From Geosiphon pyriformis (taxonomy: Eukaryota > Glomeromycota > Glomeromycetes > Archaeosporales > Geosiphonaceae), in assembly GCA_016748015.1 (NCBI GenBank), contig JAAOMT010000009.1, positions 2,285,453 to 2,349,452 of the forward strand: DNA of 64,000 nt, written 5' to 3'. Positions 34,126-45,544 of the stretch are shown piece by piece (the first letter of the stretch is position 1; the number at the start of each line of letters is the position of its first letter). The translations under genes and the position numbers were made by a program. A model generated the notes under the pieces. That model had not been told where the DNA came from. It saw nothing but the letters and a program-made list of their open reading frames with translations, and did not search any database.

Positions 34126-35500
34126 TTAGATTTGTCTTATTTGCAACAAACTATTAGCATTTCTGTTGTCTTTTCCCTTTTTATAATGTATAGTATAAGT
34201 ATATGTTGAAAGAGCCATTTTCCATCTTGACTGTCTTCTGTCTCCAAATTCTTGTTTTTGGAGTGATGTTAATCTTTTGTAATCTGTGTACATCTCAAAC
34301 TTTTGGCTCAAGTATTCTTTCCATTTCATAACTGCCCAATAGATTGCTAAATGTTTTAATTCTGGTGTTCCATAGTTCTTTTCAGCTGGAGTCAAACCTC
34401 GACTGGCATATATGACTAGATGTTCTCTTTCATCCAATTTTTTCTGAAATAGTACTGCTCCCAATACTTGACCTAATGCATCAGTAGTGATAATGAATGG
34501 TTTACTATGATCTGGATAGATCAATACTGGAGCTTAGATAAGCTTTTTTCTTAAGATGTCAAATGCTTCTTGCTGGGTTTCAGTTCATTCATACTTTGCA
34601 TTTTTGGTTTGAAGATCATTGAGTGGTTGTACTATCTTTGAAAAGTTTTTTATAAAGCATCTATAATAGCTTGCGAATTCCAAGAATAATTTCAGCTTGG
34701 TTACGTTGGTTGGTATTGGAAAGTTTTTTACTATCTCTATTTTCTCTGAATCTGTTTTTATGCCATTTTTGCTAATTATGTGTCCCAAGAATTTTAGCTT
34801 TGTTTTGCCAAAAAAACACTTTGTTGCATTCAATTTTAATCTTGCTTGTTGTAGTTTTTCAAACACTTGTTGGAGATGATGTAGATAATCATTAAATGTT
34901 TTTGAGAACACATTGGTGTCATTTAAGTATACAACTACTGATTTCCACAATAAGCCAGTATACACAATTTCTATTAGCTGTTGGAATGTAGCTGGAGCAT
35001 TGGTTAAGCCGAATGGCATAACTTCAAACTCAAAGTTTCCCTCTCTTGTAGTGAATGCCATTTTTTCTTTGTTGGCTGGATCTATGGCTACTTGCCAGTA
35101 ACCACTATCCAAGTCTAATGTTGAAAACTATTTGTTTCCACCAAAAGTGTCGAATAGTTCTTGTATCCATGAAGTTGGATAGCTGTCTTCATGAGTTACA
35201 CCATTGAGTTTTCTGTAGTCTACACAAAATCAGATTTTTCCATTCTTCTTATGGATAAGTACTACTGGTAATAACTATGGGCTCATTGATGACTGAATTA
35301 ACCTATTGTCAAGCATTTGGTTGATCTCTTGATGGATGATTTCATGGCTGGCTAGTGGTACCCTGTATACTTACTGTTTGATTGGCATTACATCTCCAGT
35401 CTTGATCTGATGCTGTATAATATCAGTTCTGCCAAATTTGTTTTTACTGGTGAAGATGTCATTGAAATTATTAAGTAACATCTTTAGTTGCATCTGTTAA
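34126..35500 (-). pseudogene. Reverse transcriptase - RNase H of E
   Basis: RT: FSTLDLDSGYWQVAIDPANK, MPFGLTNAPATFQQ, YLNDTNVFS at the catalytic box (first Asp now Asn), KFLGHIISKNGIKTD. RNase H (34126-34524): ITTDALGQVLGAVLFQKK, YTDYKRLTSLQKQE, ending NANSLLQIRQI plus stop. The stretch 34585-35112 is open for 175 codons. Stops before it, near 35113-35500, fall at expected Trp or Gln positions. Confidence 0.88.
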
Positions 35501-36653
35501 AGTGGGTCTAGATTTCTCATGTTCATCTGTTCCAATTGTTCTGGCTGTAACAGATAACATTTGTTTTGTTCATAGATGGTTTGTGATGTAATGTCCACAT
35601 ATTCACAAAGCTGTGAAAAATCTGGAATGCTGCTTGGTGCTTGATCTTTAATTTCCATGGTTAAATATTCAAGAGTGGTTCTTTCCAGTATCTCTACAAC
35701 ATTTCTGGTGTTGTTATAGATGAGAATTTTGATATGGTTATGGCTCTTGGCTGGTATGTGTAGATTGATAAGTCCAATTTTTCTTGATTCACAAAGAGTT
35801 GCTTCTGCTTCAAAAATCTGTTCTTGTTTCTTCTCTCTCTTTTTTATTGCTAACATGTATCGACTATATGGTAGAATAGAAATTGTTTGACTGGTTGAGA
35901 TAATTTCTCCACCATATTGACTGGTACATCTATTCTACTCATTGATCCAAATCCCTGTATCCCTCTTGCTGTTATCCCTAATTTTTCTCTATTTTCTACT
36001 AACACTAACTGAGCTATTTTAACCAGAAGCAGAAATATTGCCTGTGCTATCCTTTTATTTGGCTCTATAACATAGGCCTTTTCTGAGTCATTTTGTAGCA
36101 TAGCAATAATATTTTCTATATACCCTGCATCAATTATTCCTCCTCTGATGTTTATTCCTCTTTTTGTTAAACTACTCCTCGAAACTAGTTGAACCATTGT
36201 TGTTGCTGGAATTTTCAGTGTTATTTTCAGATCGATGCAAGTATGCGAATGGAATTCCAATTTGATGGTGTTTTTTCTTAGATATCTTAGATCAAATCCT
36301 GCATCAGTATCATGCACACATTTTGGCATGATATCTTTATCATTATCACTGAACCATTTTAGTTCTTGCTCCTTAGTGAGATCAGAGAGTGTGATATATT
36401 GTTCATAGTTTGAATTGGAGTTTGAATCTGAGTTGGAATCATTGTCATTGTTATAGCTATTTTGAATGGAGCTGGAACTGTTATTTTCATTATTGTCATT
36501 GTCGGAGTTTGAATTGGGGTTGAAACTCAATTCTAATTCTGATGCACAGCTGTTGATTGGTTCTTCTTTTTTGGGGATTGTATAGATCATGCGTGGTGGT
36601 AGATTGTAGATGAGGTCACAATCATCACAGAATTGGAAGTCACATGGAATCAA
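35497..36653 (-). pseudogene. dUTPase with zinc ribbon, and linker, copy E (domain intact)
   Basis: The open stretch 35850-36653 begins after LCEHCLIPCDFQFCDDCDL, a zinc ribbon with three CxxC-type pairs. An Asn/Ser/Asp-rich spacer follows, then a complete dUTPase: DAGFDLRYLR (motif 1), SRSSLTKRGI (2), GGIIDAGYIEN (3), PNKRIAQAIFL (4) and ARGIQGFGSMS (5). No inactivating change is obvious. The linker 35497-35856 (MLAIKKREKKQEQ...) lies in another frame, so a 1-nt indel near 35855 separates them. The enzyme would convert dUTP to dUMP during cDNA synthesis. Confidence 0.88.
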
Positions 36654-37535
36654 ACAGTGTTCACATAATTAGGTGTTGATTTTTTTCAAGTGTTGCTTTT
36701 GCTCTTCTCTCGTGGGTGCTAGATTCTGATAGTGTTCATGGAATTCTTCTGGGCTGTTTTCTATGTCAATAAAGACATCCGGGTTAAGAACCAAAACAAT
36801 GTCTGTTGGTTCTGAAGAGTTATTCTTGATCTCCAGAATTTCCTTGGGCGAAGTGCCTTCTACTTTGGCATTGGCCATTCACCAGATCTTATCCTTATCA
36901 TGTGGATAGCCATTTAAGCAAAATATAGCTCGGTGCCATGCTGCTGTGATGGGTGTACCATGACTTACCCAGTCGCTGATGAGGATCATGTATTGGCATA
37001 AAGCATCACATGTTCCTCCTTAACCAGGAATGTTGTCTTATATTCCTTTATCAAGTAATTGTTCTCCACAAGCGAGACATAGTTCGTTGTCCCATTTGTC
37101 TTGTCTTTTTGGGTAATCATATCATTTCCTATGGTAGGGCTTGCAATAGTAATGGATTCATGTTTAGTAGTCTTTGTCTGGTGCTATCCAAGCTCCCATT
37201 AAGGACAGTTTTTTCTTATAGTTCTTGCATTTAAGAGGTATATATAATGGCTCTTTTATAGGTTTACATGAGTATTCTCTTTCCCAGCCACTAGTTATTT
37301 TTTCTACAGTAGTGGTTTCTTCAGGTATGTTTTCTTCCCTTTCTTTCCCTTTTTTCTTGTTCTTTTCTTCCCAATCTAGAATTGGTGGCATCTTGCTTTG
37401 GTTGTTGTCAGTCCAAGCATTGATGGTGGCTTTCCAGGTAGATTCTTTTCTTTGTTTCTTCTTTTCATTGTCGTTGTTGTCCCAGGCAAGTATTGGTGGC
37501 AGTTTGTTGTGATCAATGTCGGTCCACAAGACTTG
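36654..37535 (-). pseudogene. Cys-rich module of E
   Basis: In coding order: a Lys/Glu-rich spacer with two repeats of WTDxNxxKxPPIL type (37380-37529), PLKCKNYKKKLSLMGAW, YYCKPYHRK, ELCLACGEQL and TCDALCQYMILIS, then an acidic helical part at 36669-36878. One Cys of the first pair (CKNY for CxxC) and one of the second are changed, as is common in these copies. It sits between protease and dUTPase as in A, B, C and D. Confidence 0.65.
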
Positions 37536-38341
37536 TTACACTTTCCAGGTGGGTTTTATTTTTTCTTTCTCAAATTCAATAAGTGGTATTAATAGCATGG
37601 TGATGGGCTTGAAGTGGCCACACATGGTTGGTATCTGTGTGTGTTGACCATTCTGGCTAAGCTGGAGCTTTTGGGTGTTCCAATCTAGGGTCGCATTGGT
37701 TTTGAACAGCCAGTCATTCTCAATGAGTGCTTGGTATTGAGTGGCTTTCATGACAAGTACTTTGATTGGTACTATAATGCCATTGACTTCTATGGGAAAT
37801 CATCAATCTCTCCAATGGGTGTTTTGGTCACTCTATTGGCTGTAATAATCCTGGTGCTGGCAGTGCGATCAACTTGGTGACTTAATTGATCTATGAATTG
37901 TCTTGTGATGATGCTGCCAGCTGATCCACTATCTAGGATCAGTTTAATAGAGTGACCATCAACTTTCACATTAGTGTACATCATGGTGATGGGTTTCTCC
38001 TTGAGTGCTGCTTTACTGAACAAAGGTGGATTGATGGTTTCCTCCAATTCAAAAAGAAGAATGGCTGTGAGAGATTTGTTTTCAGTGACCGTTGCTGGTG
38101 AAATATTGTTGGTGAGTGTTGTTTGGGGTGGGTTGAATTCCAAGTTGTTGGTGGTGGCATCTTTTGGGGTAACCAGCAGACTTAAATAGTTCTGGGAATT
38201 CGGGTTTTGGGTAGAACCAGTACCTGAATTCCACTGTTGAGAGCCTGATGGTTGGTGAGAAGAGCTGAGGATCAGTTGATGAACAACTATTGCTGATCTC
38301 CAGTTTTGAGTGATTCTAGGTCTTGGGTTTCTTGATGTCAT
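37536..38341 (-). pseudogene. Retropepsin-like protease of E (active site intact)
   Basis: LILDSGSAGSIITRQF carries the catalytic DSG unchanged; VTKTPIGEIDDFP follows. A one-base loss at about 37797 shifts the frame to IEVNGIIVPIKV and KATQYQALIENDWLF. Upstream are Pro/Asn/Gln-rich residues with no fold I recognise. Together with C this is the best-preserved protease here, but the frameshift breaks the polyprotein. Confidence 0.87.
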
Positions 38342-40362
38342 TTGAGTGGAGTTTTGGAGTGGTGTTTGAATTGGTTGTTGGGGCTAATAAATTATTTGGG
38401 GCTGTGGCTGATAAATTACCAGTGGCTGCAGTTAATAAATTGGAGATTGATATACTGGTGGTTGATAGATTGGTTGCTGTATTATTGGCAGATAAGTGGT
38501 TTGATATTGGTCTTGATTTAGGTAGTAATTCTGAGTCTGAAATCTGTGATTGGGGTTTTAATATTGATTTCCTGATCATGGATTGTTGCTATAAAATTAA
38601 CAGTTAGCTCTAATGTGACCTTGTTTATTACAGTTGTGGCAAACATGCATTTCTGACTGCCACGGCTGATTGGGTAATAATGATGATGATGATGTTGATG
38701 AACATGGCTGATTTTGGAAACGATTCATGTTTCCTGAATTATTGCATCATTGTGGTGGTTGATAGATTGCACAATTGTCAGCTAAGTATCCTTCTAGTTT
38801 CTGATTGATTGTATCACAGAATTGTTTTAGTTTGGAATCCAAGTCAGATGATTCATTTATTACTAAATTTACAGCTTGGGCATGGTTGACTTCTAGCTTG
38901 GCTGCTTCAAAATCTCTGGCATGGGTGATGGTGGTTGGGAGGTTAACTGGATGCTACTGCACAATCCTCTGATGAACTGGTTCAAGATCTGTGACACTGT
39001 AAAGTAATCAGCTTGGATTGCCTGAATTTGGCACAGATTTCTATGGAAGCATCCCAAATAAGTGGTGACTGCTTCTGTGTCCCCTTGTTTAATAGTGGTA
39101 AATGTGTTGGTCAAGTGATTAATACTATTGTTATTACTAAAGTATTTCAAAAATTCTGTTTTGAACTCATTGAAGGTTTGTGATTTGGTGGCTAGGCTCT
39201 GATACCATGAGTCAGCGGTATCTTTGAGAAAATAGAGAATTGCTTAAAAGGCTCTACTGTTGTTCCATCCGTTAACCACTATGGCTTTTTTAATGTCGTT
39301 GAGCCATATTTGGGCATCATCCTCTTCACCGGTAAAATTGTCAAGTTTTGTGATTAGTGCATAAGTCATTGGATCTAAGTTGGATTGTTGTGGTAGTAGT
39401 TGAAGTGGTTGTTGTTGCACAGGTTGTTGGGGTGGTAATTAAAGTAGTGGTTGTATGGGTTTGGCTATTGGATTAATCGGTGATTGATTAATGACGATTA
39501 CTGGAGGTAAGTTTTGTTGATTTATTAAATCGGGGTTTCGATTATTCTGAGTTGGCAATGTCTGAATATTTGGAGTTTCAATTTCTGGATTTTTTGGGTT
39601 TAAATTTTGCTGGGTTTGAAGATTTGGGATTTCAAATTCTATGTTTTCAGTGATCGGATTCTGGTAAGTAAATACTTAATCTTCAGCTTCTTTTTCTTCC
39701 TTTTCTTCTGATTCCATTATATTCCACAAATCAGAAATTCCGAAATCTGAGGGAGGCAGTGGCGATTGGAGTCCTGATAGCATTGATGATTGCGAGTTAA
39801 ATTCTTCAAAATATGCACCATATGGTCCTAATAACTCTGCTTTCTTTTGTTTACTTTGGAATAAGAATTGTCTAAATGCTGATGTCATGTTTGATGTGGC
39901 TGTGCCAGTAGATGTAATATTAATGGCACTTTTGGATATATAGTGGTATAATAGATTAGTTGGGGACTCAACTCTTGTTTTCTTCCAAGTAGGTGGTTAT
40001 ATTTTTTTGGGTGTTACTGCTGGTGTTTGCAGTTTTCCTTTGCCTTTGCTTGTGTAAGTAATGGGGTATCTTTGCTGTATGTGGTGTTCAATTTTTTTGT
40101 TGATTTCTGTGATGATGGAGGCGAAATTGTGATTTGTTGGCAGATTGGTATTTTGAATTAATTCACTATAAAAGACTTCTCTTGCTAATTTGATATTTAC
40201 TGGTGTTTTTAACAAATAGACAATTCTTTCATTGATGTAGAAATTAAAAGCTAATTCTACTGATATGTGGTTGTGATTTAATCTCAAATGTTAACAGTAG
40301 TGTTAAAATAAGGATTTCACGAATTCTAGATGGTTTGCTCCTATGTTTTCTGATTCTGCCAC
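38342..40362 (-). pseudogene. Gag of E
   Basis: The N-terminal region starts near 40362 (VAESENIGANHLEFVKSLF) with no clear ATG; B has the same frame and also GTG there. RLNHNHISVELAFNFYINER and ITEINKKIEHHIQQRYPI follow. A capsid-like region (YALITKLDNFTGEEDDAQIW ... FTTIKQGDTEAVTTYL) is at 38890-39370. The zinc knuckle CHNCNKQGHIRANC at 38600-38641 is a perfect CX2CX4HX4C in a shifted frame. A Ser/Thr/Asn-rich tail leads to the protease. Confidence 0.82.
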
Positions 40363-40377
40363 TTTTAAATTTGTGTT

Positions 40378-40418
40378 GGTGCTGGTTCTCTATAGGATTA
40401 TACCTCACAGGGAGCACC
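40378..40418 (-). other. Primer-binding site with possible hairpin, copy E
   Basis: Minus strand GGTGCTCCCTGTGAGG ... AGCACC. The outer six bases pair perfectly with the last six, and CTGT can pair with ATAG inside. The TGG two bases after the LTR is the expected start of a tRNA-primed site. B has the same layout at 41956-41996. Confidence 0.45.
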
Positions 40419-40421
40419 AAA

Positions 40422-41293
40422 TGTTACAGATGACTATTTCTGGTGTTGGATTAAATAACAAACTCATAACTTGGTGCTCAAATCTAGTTATAGTTGATAG
40501 TAATCTGAAGGTTTATGTCTGAAAAGTTTGTATCCGAAAGGTTTGGTTGAGTTCTTTGTATAATAGACAGAGATTCAATGATAATAGTTTTATCCATAGC
40601 TTCTCGAAACTGCAGTTTTGTCAATTTTTTTCTCAGCTTGATGGCTGGTATTCCTCCTGGTAAGCTATCTTCAATCGAGTCTTCTACCCTTATTTCTGGG
40701 TCTTTTACCAGTCACATTTATCCTGATATTAGTACCCTGTGCATTAATCCTTAATAGAGTTAGTAAACAACAATAAAATTAAAGCAAAAAATAAAGAAAA
40801 GAAAAGAAAATAAAGAAAGAAAAGAAATAAGCCAAGGCAATTTGCAAGTTAGTATTCCGTTAATAGCTATAATTAAGAGCTATTGTTCTAGCATGGTTAA
40901 GTATCAATTACTATTAACATGAAGTGTTAATAGTGGCAGCAGGTTTGAGATAACAAACAGTTTATTTATTTGTAATTTGGAAAGTTGTCTAGATGAAATC
41001 TAAACTGAAAGGTCTGTCTTTTTAGCTTCTAATTCTACTGCTATATATACATAATTGAGATTCCTCAATTTCTTAATTCTTCACAACAGGAATCTTGGGA
41101 TTCCTGGAATTCTGCAATTTCTTTGAGAGGAATCTTAGAATTCTGGAATCCTGCAATTCCTTGTGAGAATCCTGTAATTCTTGAAATCCTGCAATTCCTG
41201 AGAGAAATCCTGGAATTCCACATTTTACTACATCTACTTCTGATTGGTTAATAACTATGCTAATATATATTTTCTATATTTCTATGAGTAACA
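40422..41293 (-). repeat. 5' LTR of E
   Basis: 872 bases, tgttac...gtaaca, matching 31119-31981. TATA-like tatatata is at 41042-41049; the gaattctg-type repeat tract is at 41058-41218. Confidence 0.95.
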
Positions 41294-41952
41294 ATGTGAG
41301 CACATTGCTCAAGAAATCATAGCACATTACTTGAAAATGTGAATAATCTCATAAAACATCAATTATGTATATATAATGGTAGCATTAAAAGAAAAAAAGA
41401 AAGACCTCTCAGTTTAGATTTGATCTAAGCAATCTTTTACATCACAAATATCAATAAATAATTATTTAATTATCTTAAATTCACTTCTTACTATTAACAC
41501 TTTATGTTGATAGTAATTAATACTTAACTATACTGGAACAATAGCTCTTGATTATGGCTATTAACAGGATATTAGCATTTATTGTCTTGGTCTATTTCTT
41601 TATTTTTTTTTATTTTTCTTTGTTATTTTTGTTTACTAATTTATAGAGAATTAAGTGCTGAATTATTGACATCAAGAATAGCCTGGTAAAAGACCCCAAA
41701 GAAAGGGTATAACAATGAAAATTTAAGAATAGCTTACCAGAAGAGCATTTCTGCCAGATTACTAACCACCATGCTGAGAAAAAAATTGGGCAGAATTACA
41801 ATTTCAGAAGGCTACTGAAACAATTATTGAATCTCTGTTCATTATACAAAGAACTCTACCAAAATTTTCAGATATCAACACTATTATATTAGTTGAATAC
41901 CAAGTTATGGGTTTGTTATTTGCTTTGAAACCCCAAATAATTACCTGTAACA
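41294..41952 (+). repeat. 5' LTR of B (left-truncated)
   Basis: It starts atgtgagcacattgctcaag, equivalent to the inside of the 3' LTR (about 50356), and ends cctgtaaca. TATA-like tatatataa is at 41368-41376. The R/U5-like part (cctctcagtttagatttgatct...) matches E and the 3' copy. Confidence 0.88.
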
Positions 41953-41955
41953 TTT

Positions 41956-41996
41956 GGTGCTTTCTGTGAAGTATAATTCTACAGAGAACCAACACC
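41956..41996 (+). other. Primer-binding site with possible hairpin, copy B
   Basis: GGTGCTTTCTGTGAAG ... CAACACC directly after the LTR. CTGT can pair with ACAG and GGTG with CACC. Compared with E, the inner pair is G-C instead of G-U, which suggests the pairing may matter. Confidence 0.42.
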
Positions 41997-42014
41997 AACA
42001 ACCATTATTCAAAA

Positions 42015-43710
42015 GTGACAGAATTAGAAATAATAGGGACAAACCATTTAGAATTCACTAAATCTTTATTCCAACAGTACAGCCAATAATTGGACTTAAC
42101 CAACAACCATTATCCAGTGGAATCAGCCTTTAACTTTTATGTCAATGAAAGAATCCCAGATTTTTTGGGAAGACCAGTTAACATTGAATTAGCAAGAAAA
42201 AATTTCTATACAGAACTAATTCAACATATTAGCTTACCACAAAATTACAGTTTTGTACCAATTATCAGAGAAATTAATCAAAAAATTGAAAGATACACTC
42301 AACAACAATTCCCCATCACCTATGCAAATAAAAGTAAAAAAAAGTTACAAACACCAACAGCAATTCCAAAAAGAATACAATTACCAACATAGAAGAAACA
42401 AAGAATTGAATCTCTATTATATCCATCATACCATCACATACCTGAAAGCACCATCAATATTATATTAGCAGGTGTGTCCACATCAAATGTGATATCAACA
42501 TTTGAACAACTACCATTTTAAAGTAAACAAAAAAAAGTGGAATTATTAGGAACTTACAACAATTATTTCGAAAAATTTAAATTGTAATTACCAATGCTAT
42601 CAGGATTCCAATCACCACCACCTCCACCAGATTTCGGAACCGCAAGTTCTTGGGAGATAACAGCATCAGAAATTTAATTATCAAAACCCAATCCCAGAAA
42701 ACTCAAAATTTAAAAACCCAAACAATTCAAACCCCAATAATATTAATTAGCAAAATCAGAACCATCAAAACTCTGATTTAATTAATCAACTGAACTTATC
42801 TCCAGAAATTGTCATTGATTAGCCACCCATTGAACTGATTCAGCAACCACTTTAATAACTACATCCATCACTAATACAACCACAACAATCGATTACATAA
42901 ATGGCATATATACTAATCACAAAACTTAAAAAATTCATGGGCGAAGAAGATGACATCCAAGTATAACTCAATGACATAGAAAAAGCCATCATGGCTAATG
43001 GATGGAATGATGTCAGAGCCATGCAAGCCATCTCATATTTTTTTCAGAATACTGCCAACTCATGATATCAAAGCTTAGCCAACAAATCTCAGAACTTCAA
43101 TGTATTTAAGCTTGCATTTTTACAATATTTCAGCAATAATAATAATATTAATCATCTAGCAAATACCTTTACCACTATTAAACAAGAAAAAAATGAAGTA
43201 GTCGCTATCTACTTAGGATGCTTCCATAAAAATCTGCACCAAATTCAGGCAATTCAAGCCAATTATTTTACAGCACCACAAATTCTAAATCAATTCATTA
43301 GAGGTCTGTGCAGTAGCATTTTTCAACACATACATCCATTACATCTAACAGACCTTTAAGCCACAGTCATCTACACCAGAGATTTTGAAGCTGCTGAATT
43401 AGAAGCCAACTATGTTCAAGCTGTAAATTTAGTGATAAACAGATTATCTGACTTGAATTTTAAATTGAAGCAATTTAGTAAATCAATCAATCAAAAATTA
43501 GAGAAATACTTAGTTGACAATTGCACAATTTATTAACCTCCCTAACAATACAATAATCAAGGAAACTTCAATTATTTTCAAAATCAATTGTGTTTATCAT
43601 CATTAATCAATCAACAGTGGCAATCAAAAATGTGTTTGCCACTATTGTGGTAAACAAGAACATTTACAGTTTGAATGTTGCAAAAAGATAAATAACCAAC
43701 AATTAGGAAA
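42015..43710 (+). pseudogene. Gag of B
   Basis: The frame begins VTELEIIGTNHLEFTKSLF at a GTG (42015). The stretch 42090-42392 is open: MDLTNNHYPVESAFNFYVNE then INQKIERYTQQQFPITY. The capsid-like part at 42900-43340 includes KKFMGEEDDIQV, NDIEKAIMANGWNDV and FTTIKQEKNEVVAIYLGCF. The knuckle CHYCGKQEHLQFEC at 43637-43678 is a perfect CX2CX4HX4C. Several stops and shifts; the true start is not clear. Confidence 0.8.
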
Positions 43711-44640
43711 TCAATATTGAAACCCCGATCACCAGTTTTAAACTCTGAATCAATACCCAAATTAGAATCAATACTCATCCTATTATACCCAAATAATTTA
43801 ATAGCCAATTTATCAACTATCAGTGTATCAAGCTCTAATTTATCAACTGACAACACTTATAATTTATTAGCTGCAGCCACAACCTATCTATCAACCACAG
43901 TCCCAAGTAATATATCAGCTTCCACAAATTCAAACACTGCCACAAAACAGAATCCAAAAACTGAAAATAACACAACAAAGCTGGAGATTGGTAATAGTAG
44001 TTCATTAATTGATTCTCAGTTTTTTAATTCAACCATTGGGATCTTGACAGTGGAATTTGGGCACCAAATACACCTAAAACCTGAATTCTCAACACTATTT
44101 AAGTCTCCTGGTTATTCCAAAAGATGTCTTATCCAACAACCAGAAACCCAACCAAAACAAATCACATATCAACAACATATCTCCAGCCACCATAATCAAT
44201 AATAAATTGCTAACAGCAATTTTTTTATTTAAATTCGAAGAACCATTATCTATGCCATTGTTCAGTAGAGTTATGTTCGAAGAAAAACCAATCACTACTA
44301 TGTACATTAATGCTAAAGTTGATGGCCACTTCATCAAACTTATACTAAATAGCAAGTTAACAGACAGTATTATTACATGACAACTTATGGACCAATTAAG
44401 TTGCTGAATTGATTGCACTGCCAGTATAACTACTAATGAAGTGACCAAAACTCCAATTGACAAGATTGATGATCTTTTTATAGAAGTAAACAGCATTATC
44501 ATACCAATTAAAGTATTAGTTATAGAAGCCACTCAGTATCAAGCTCTTGTTGGCAATAACTGGTTGTTCAAGACCAATGCAACACTCAATTGGAACATAC
44601 AAAAGCTCCAACTCAGCCAAAATAATTAATACACACATAT
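43711..44640 (+). pseudogene. Protease region of B
   Basis: 43717-44202 is a Ser/Thr/Asn-rich open stretch, the spacer between knuckle and protease. The protease shows MYINAKVDGHFIKLILNSKL then TDSIIT, where E has LILDSGSAGSIIT: Asp is Asn and Gly is Lys. VTKTPIDKIDDLFIEVNSII and YQALVGNNWLFKTNATLNW follow. Inactive by its catalytic residue. Confidence 0.82.
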
Positions 44641-45544
44641 ACCAGCCATGTGTGATCACTTTAAACCCATTACTATGTCATTAGCACCCCTTATTGAGTT
44701 TGACAACAAAAAAAAACCTACTTGGGAAGCCTACCAAGTCTCTTGGGCTGATGATAACCACAACAAATTACCACCAATATTGTCTTAGAATGACAAAAAA
44801 AAGAAAAAAAGAAAAAAAAAACATGTTTAAGAAACTGACCAAGGATCGTGGACTAATAACAACTAAGTCAAGCCATTACCAATTTGGACTTAAGAAGAAA
44901 AAAAAAAAGGAAAGAAAAGAGAAAAACCAGTCTTAGCTACTGCTTCAACATATAGTCCTTATATTACACTCCAAACCCAAACAAATTACTGATAACCCAA
45001 ACTTGTATGCATCAATTGTGGTAAGAAATTGTTATTAATGGGTGCATGCTGTGGCAATGATAAAAAATACTCAACAGCAACAAAGTTTTATTGCCACCCA
45101 TGCATCTTAGAATGTTTTGAATGACCAAAACAACAAGAAAAATGAGATAACAAATCTTGTTTCACTTGTGGAGAAACTTTTTTCAATGAAGGAATGTAGA
45201 ACAACATTCCTGGAAGAAGAGAAACATGCAACAAATTGTGTTAATACACGATTCTAATAAGTAACTGGATAAGAAAAGAGACACCAATAGAAGCAGCCTG
45301 GAAAAGAGCAGTAAAATGTCTGGATGGATGTTCACATGATGATGACAAAATCTGGTAAATTGCACTTGCCAAAATTAAAGAAATGTTATTAGAAGAAATA
45401 AGAATGATCAAAAACAATCTACTAGAACTCATAAAACTTAACTGGGGCTCAAACTCAGAGATTATCCTAGAGCTTATGGACCCAGAACAATTTTATAAGT
45501 ACTACCAAGAATTAGCACCCACTAGAGAGAAATAAGAGCAATGG
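44641..45544 (+). pseudogene. Cys-rich module of B (clearest cysteine pattern)
   Basis: A Lys-rich spacer (44694-44936) precedes LVCINCGKKLLLMGACCG, KFYCHPCILECF, KSCFTCGETFFNEG and ETCNKLC at 45001-45240. Three CxxC pairs plus extra Cys suggest two or three zinc sites. A helical part, KETPIEAAWKRAVKCLDG, follows. No match to a family I know. Stops occur at Trp-like positions. Confidence 0.65.

Larger units (their letters stand above)
31119..41293 (-). mobile_element. Ty3/gypsy element, family B, copy 'E' (both LTRs)
   Basis: Complete in outline, minus strand, with LTRs of 863 and 872 bases. Gag, protease, Cys-rich module, dUTPase, RT, RNase H, integrase and ORF3 are in order. It has fewer stops than B or D, and its protease and dUTPase active sites are unchanged. 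The flanks do not match: the left is element F and the right is the truncated LTR of B. No target duplication is visible (tcat at 31115-31118, atgt at 41294-41297). Confidence 0.92.
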
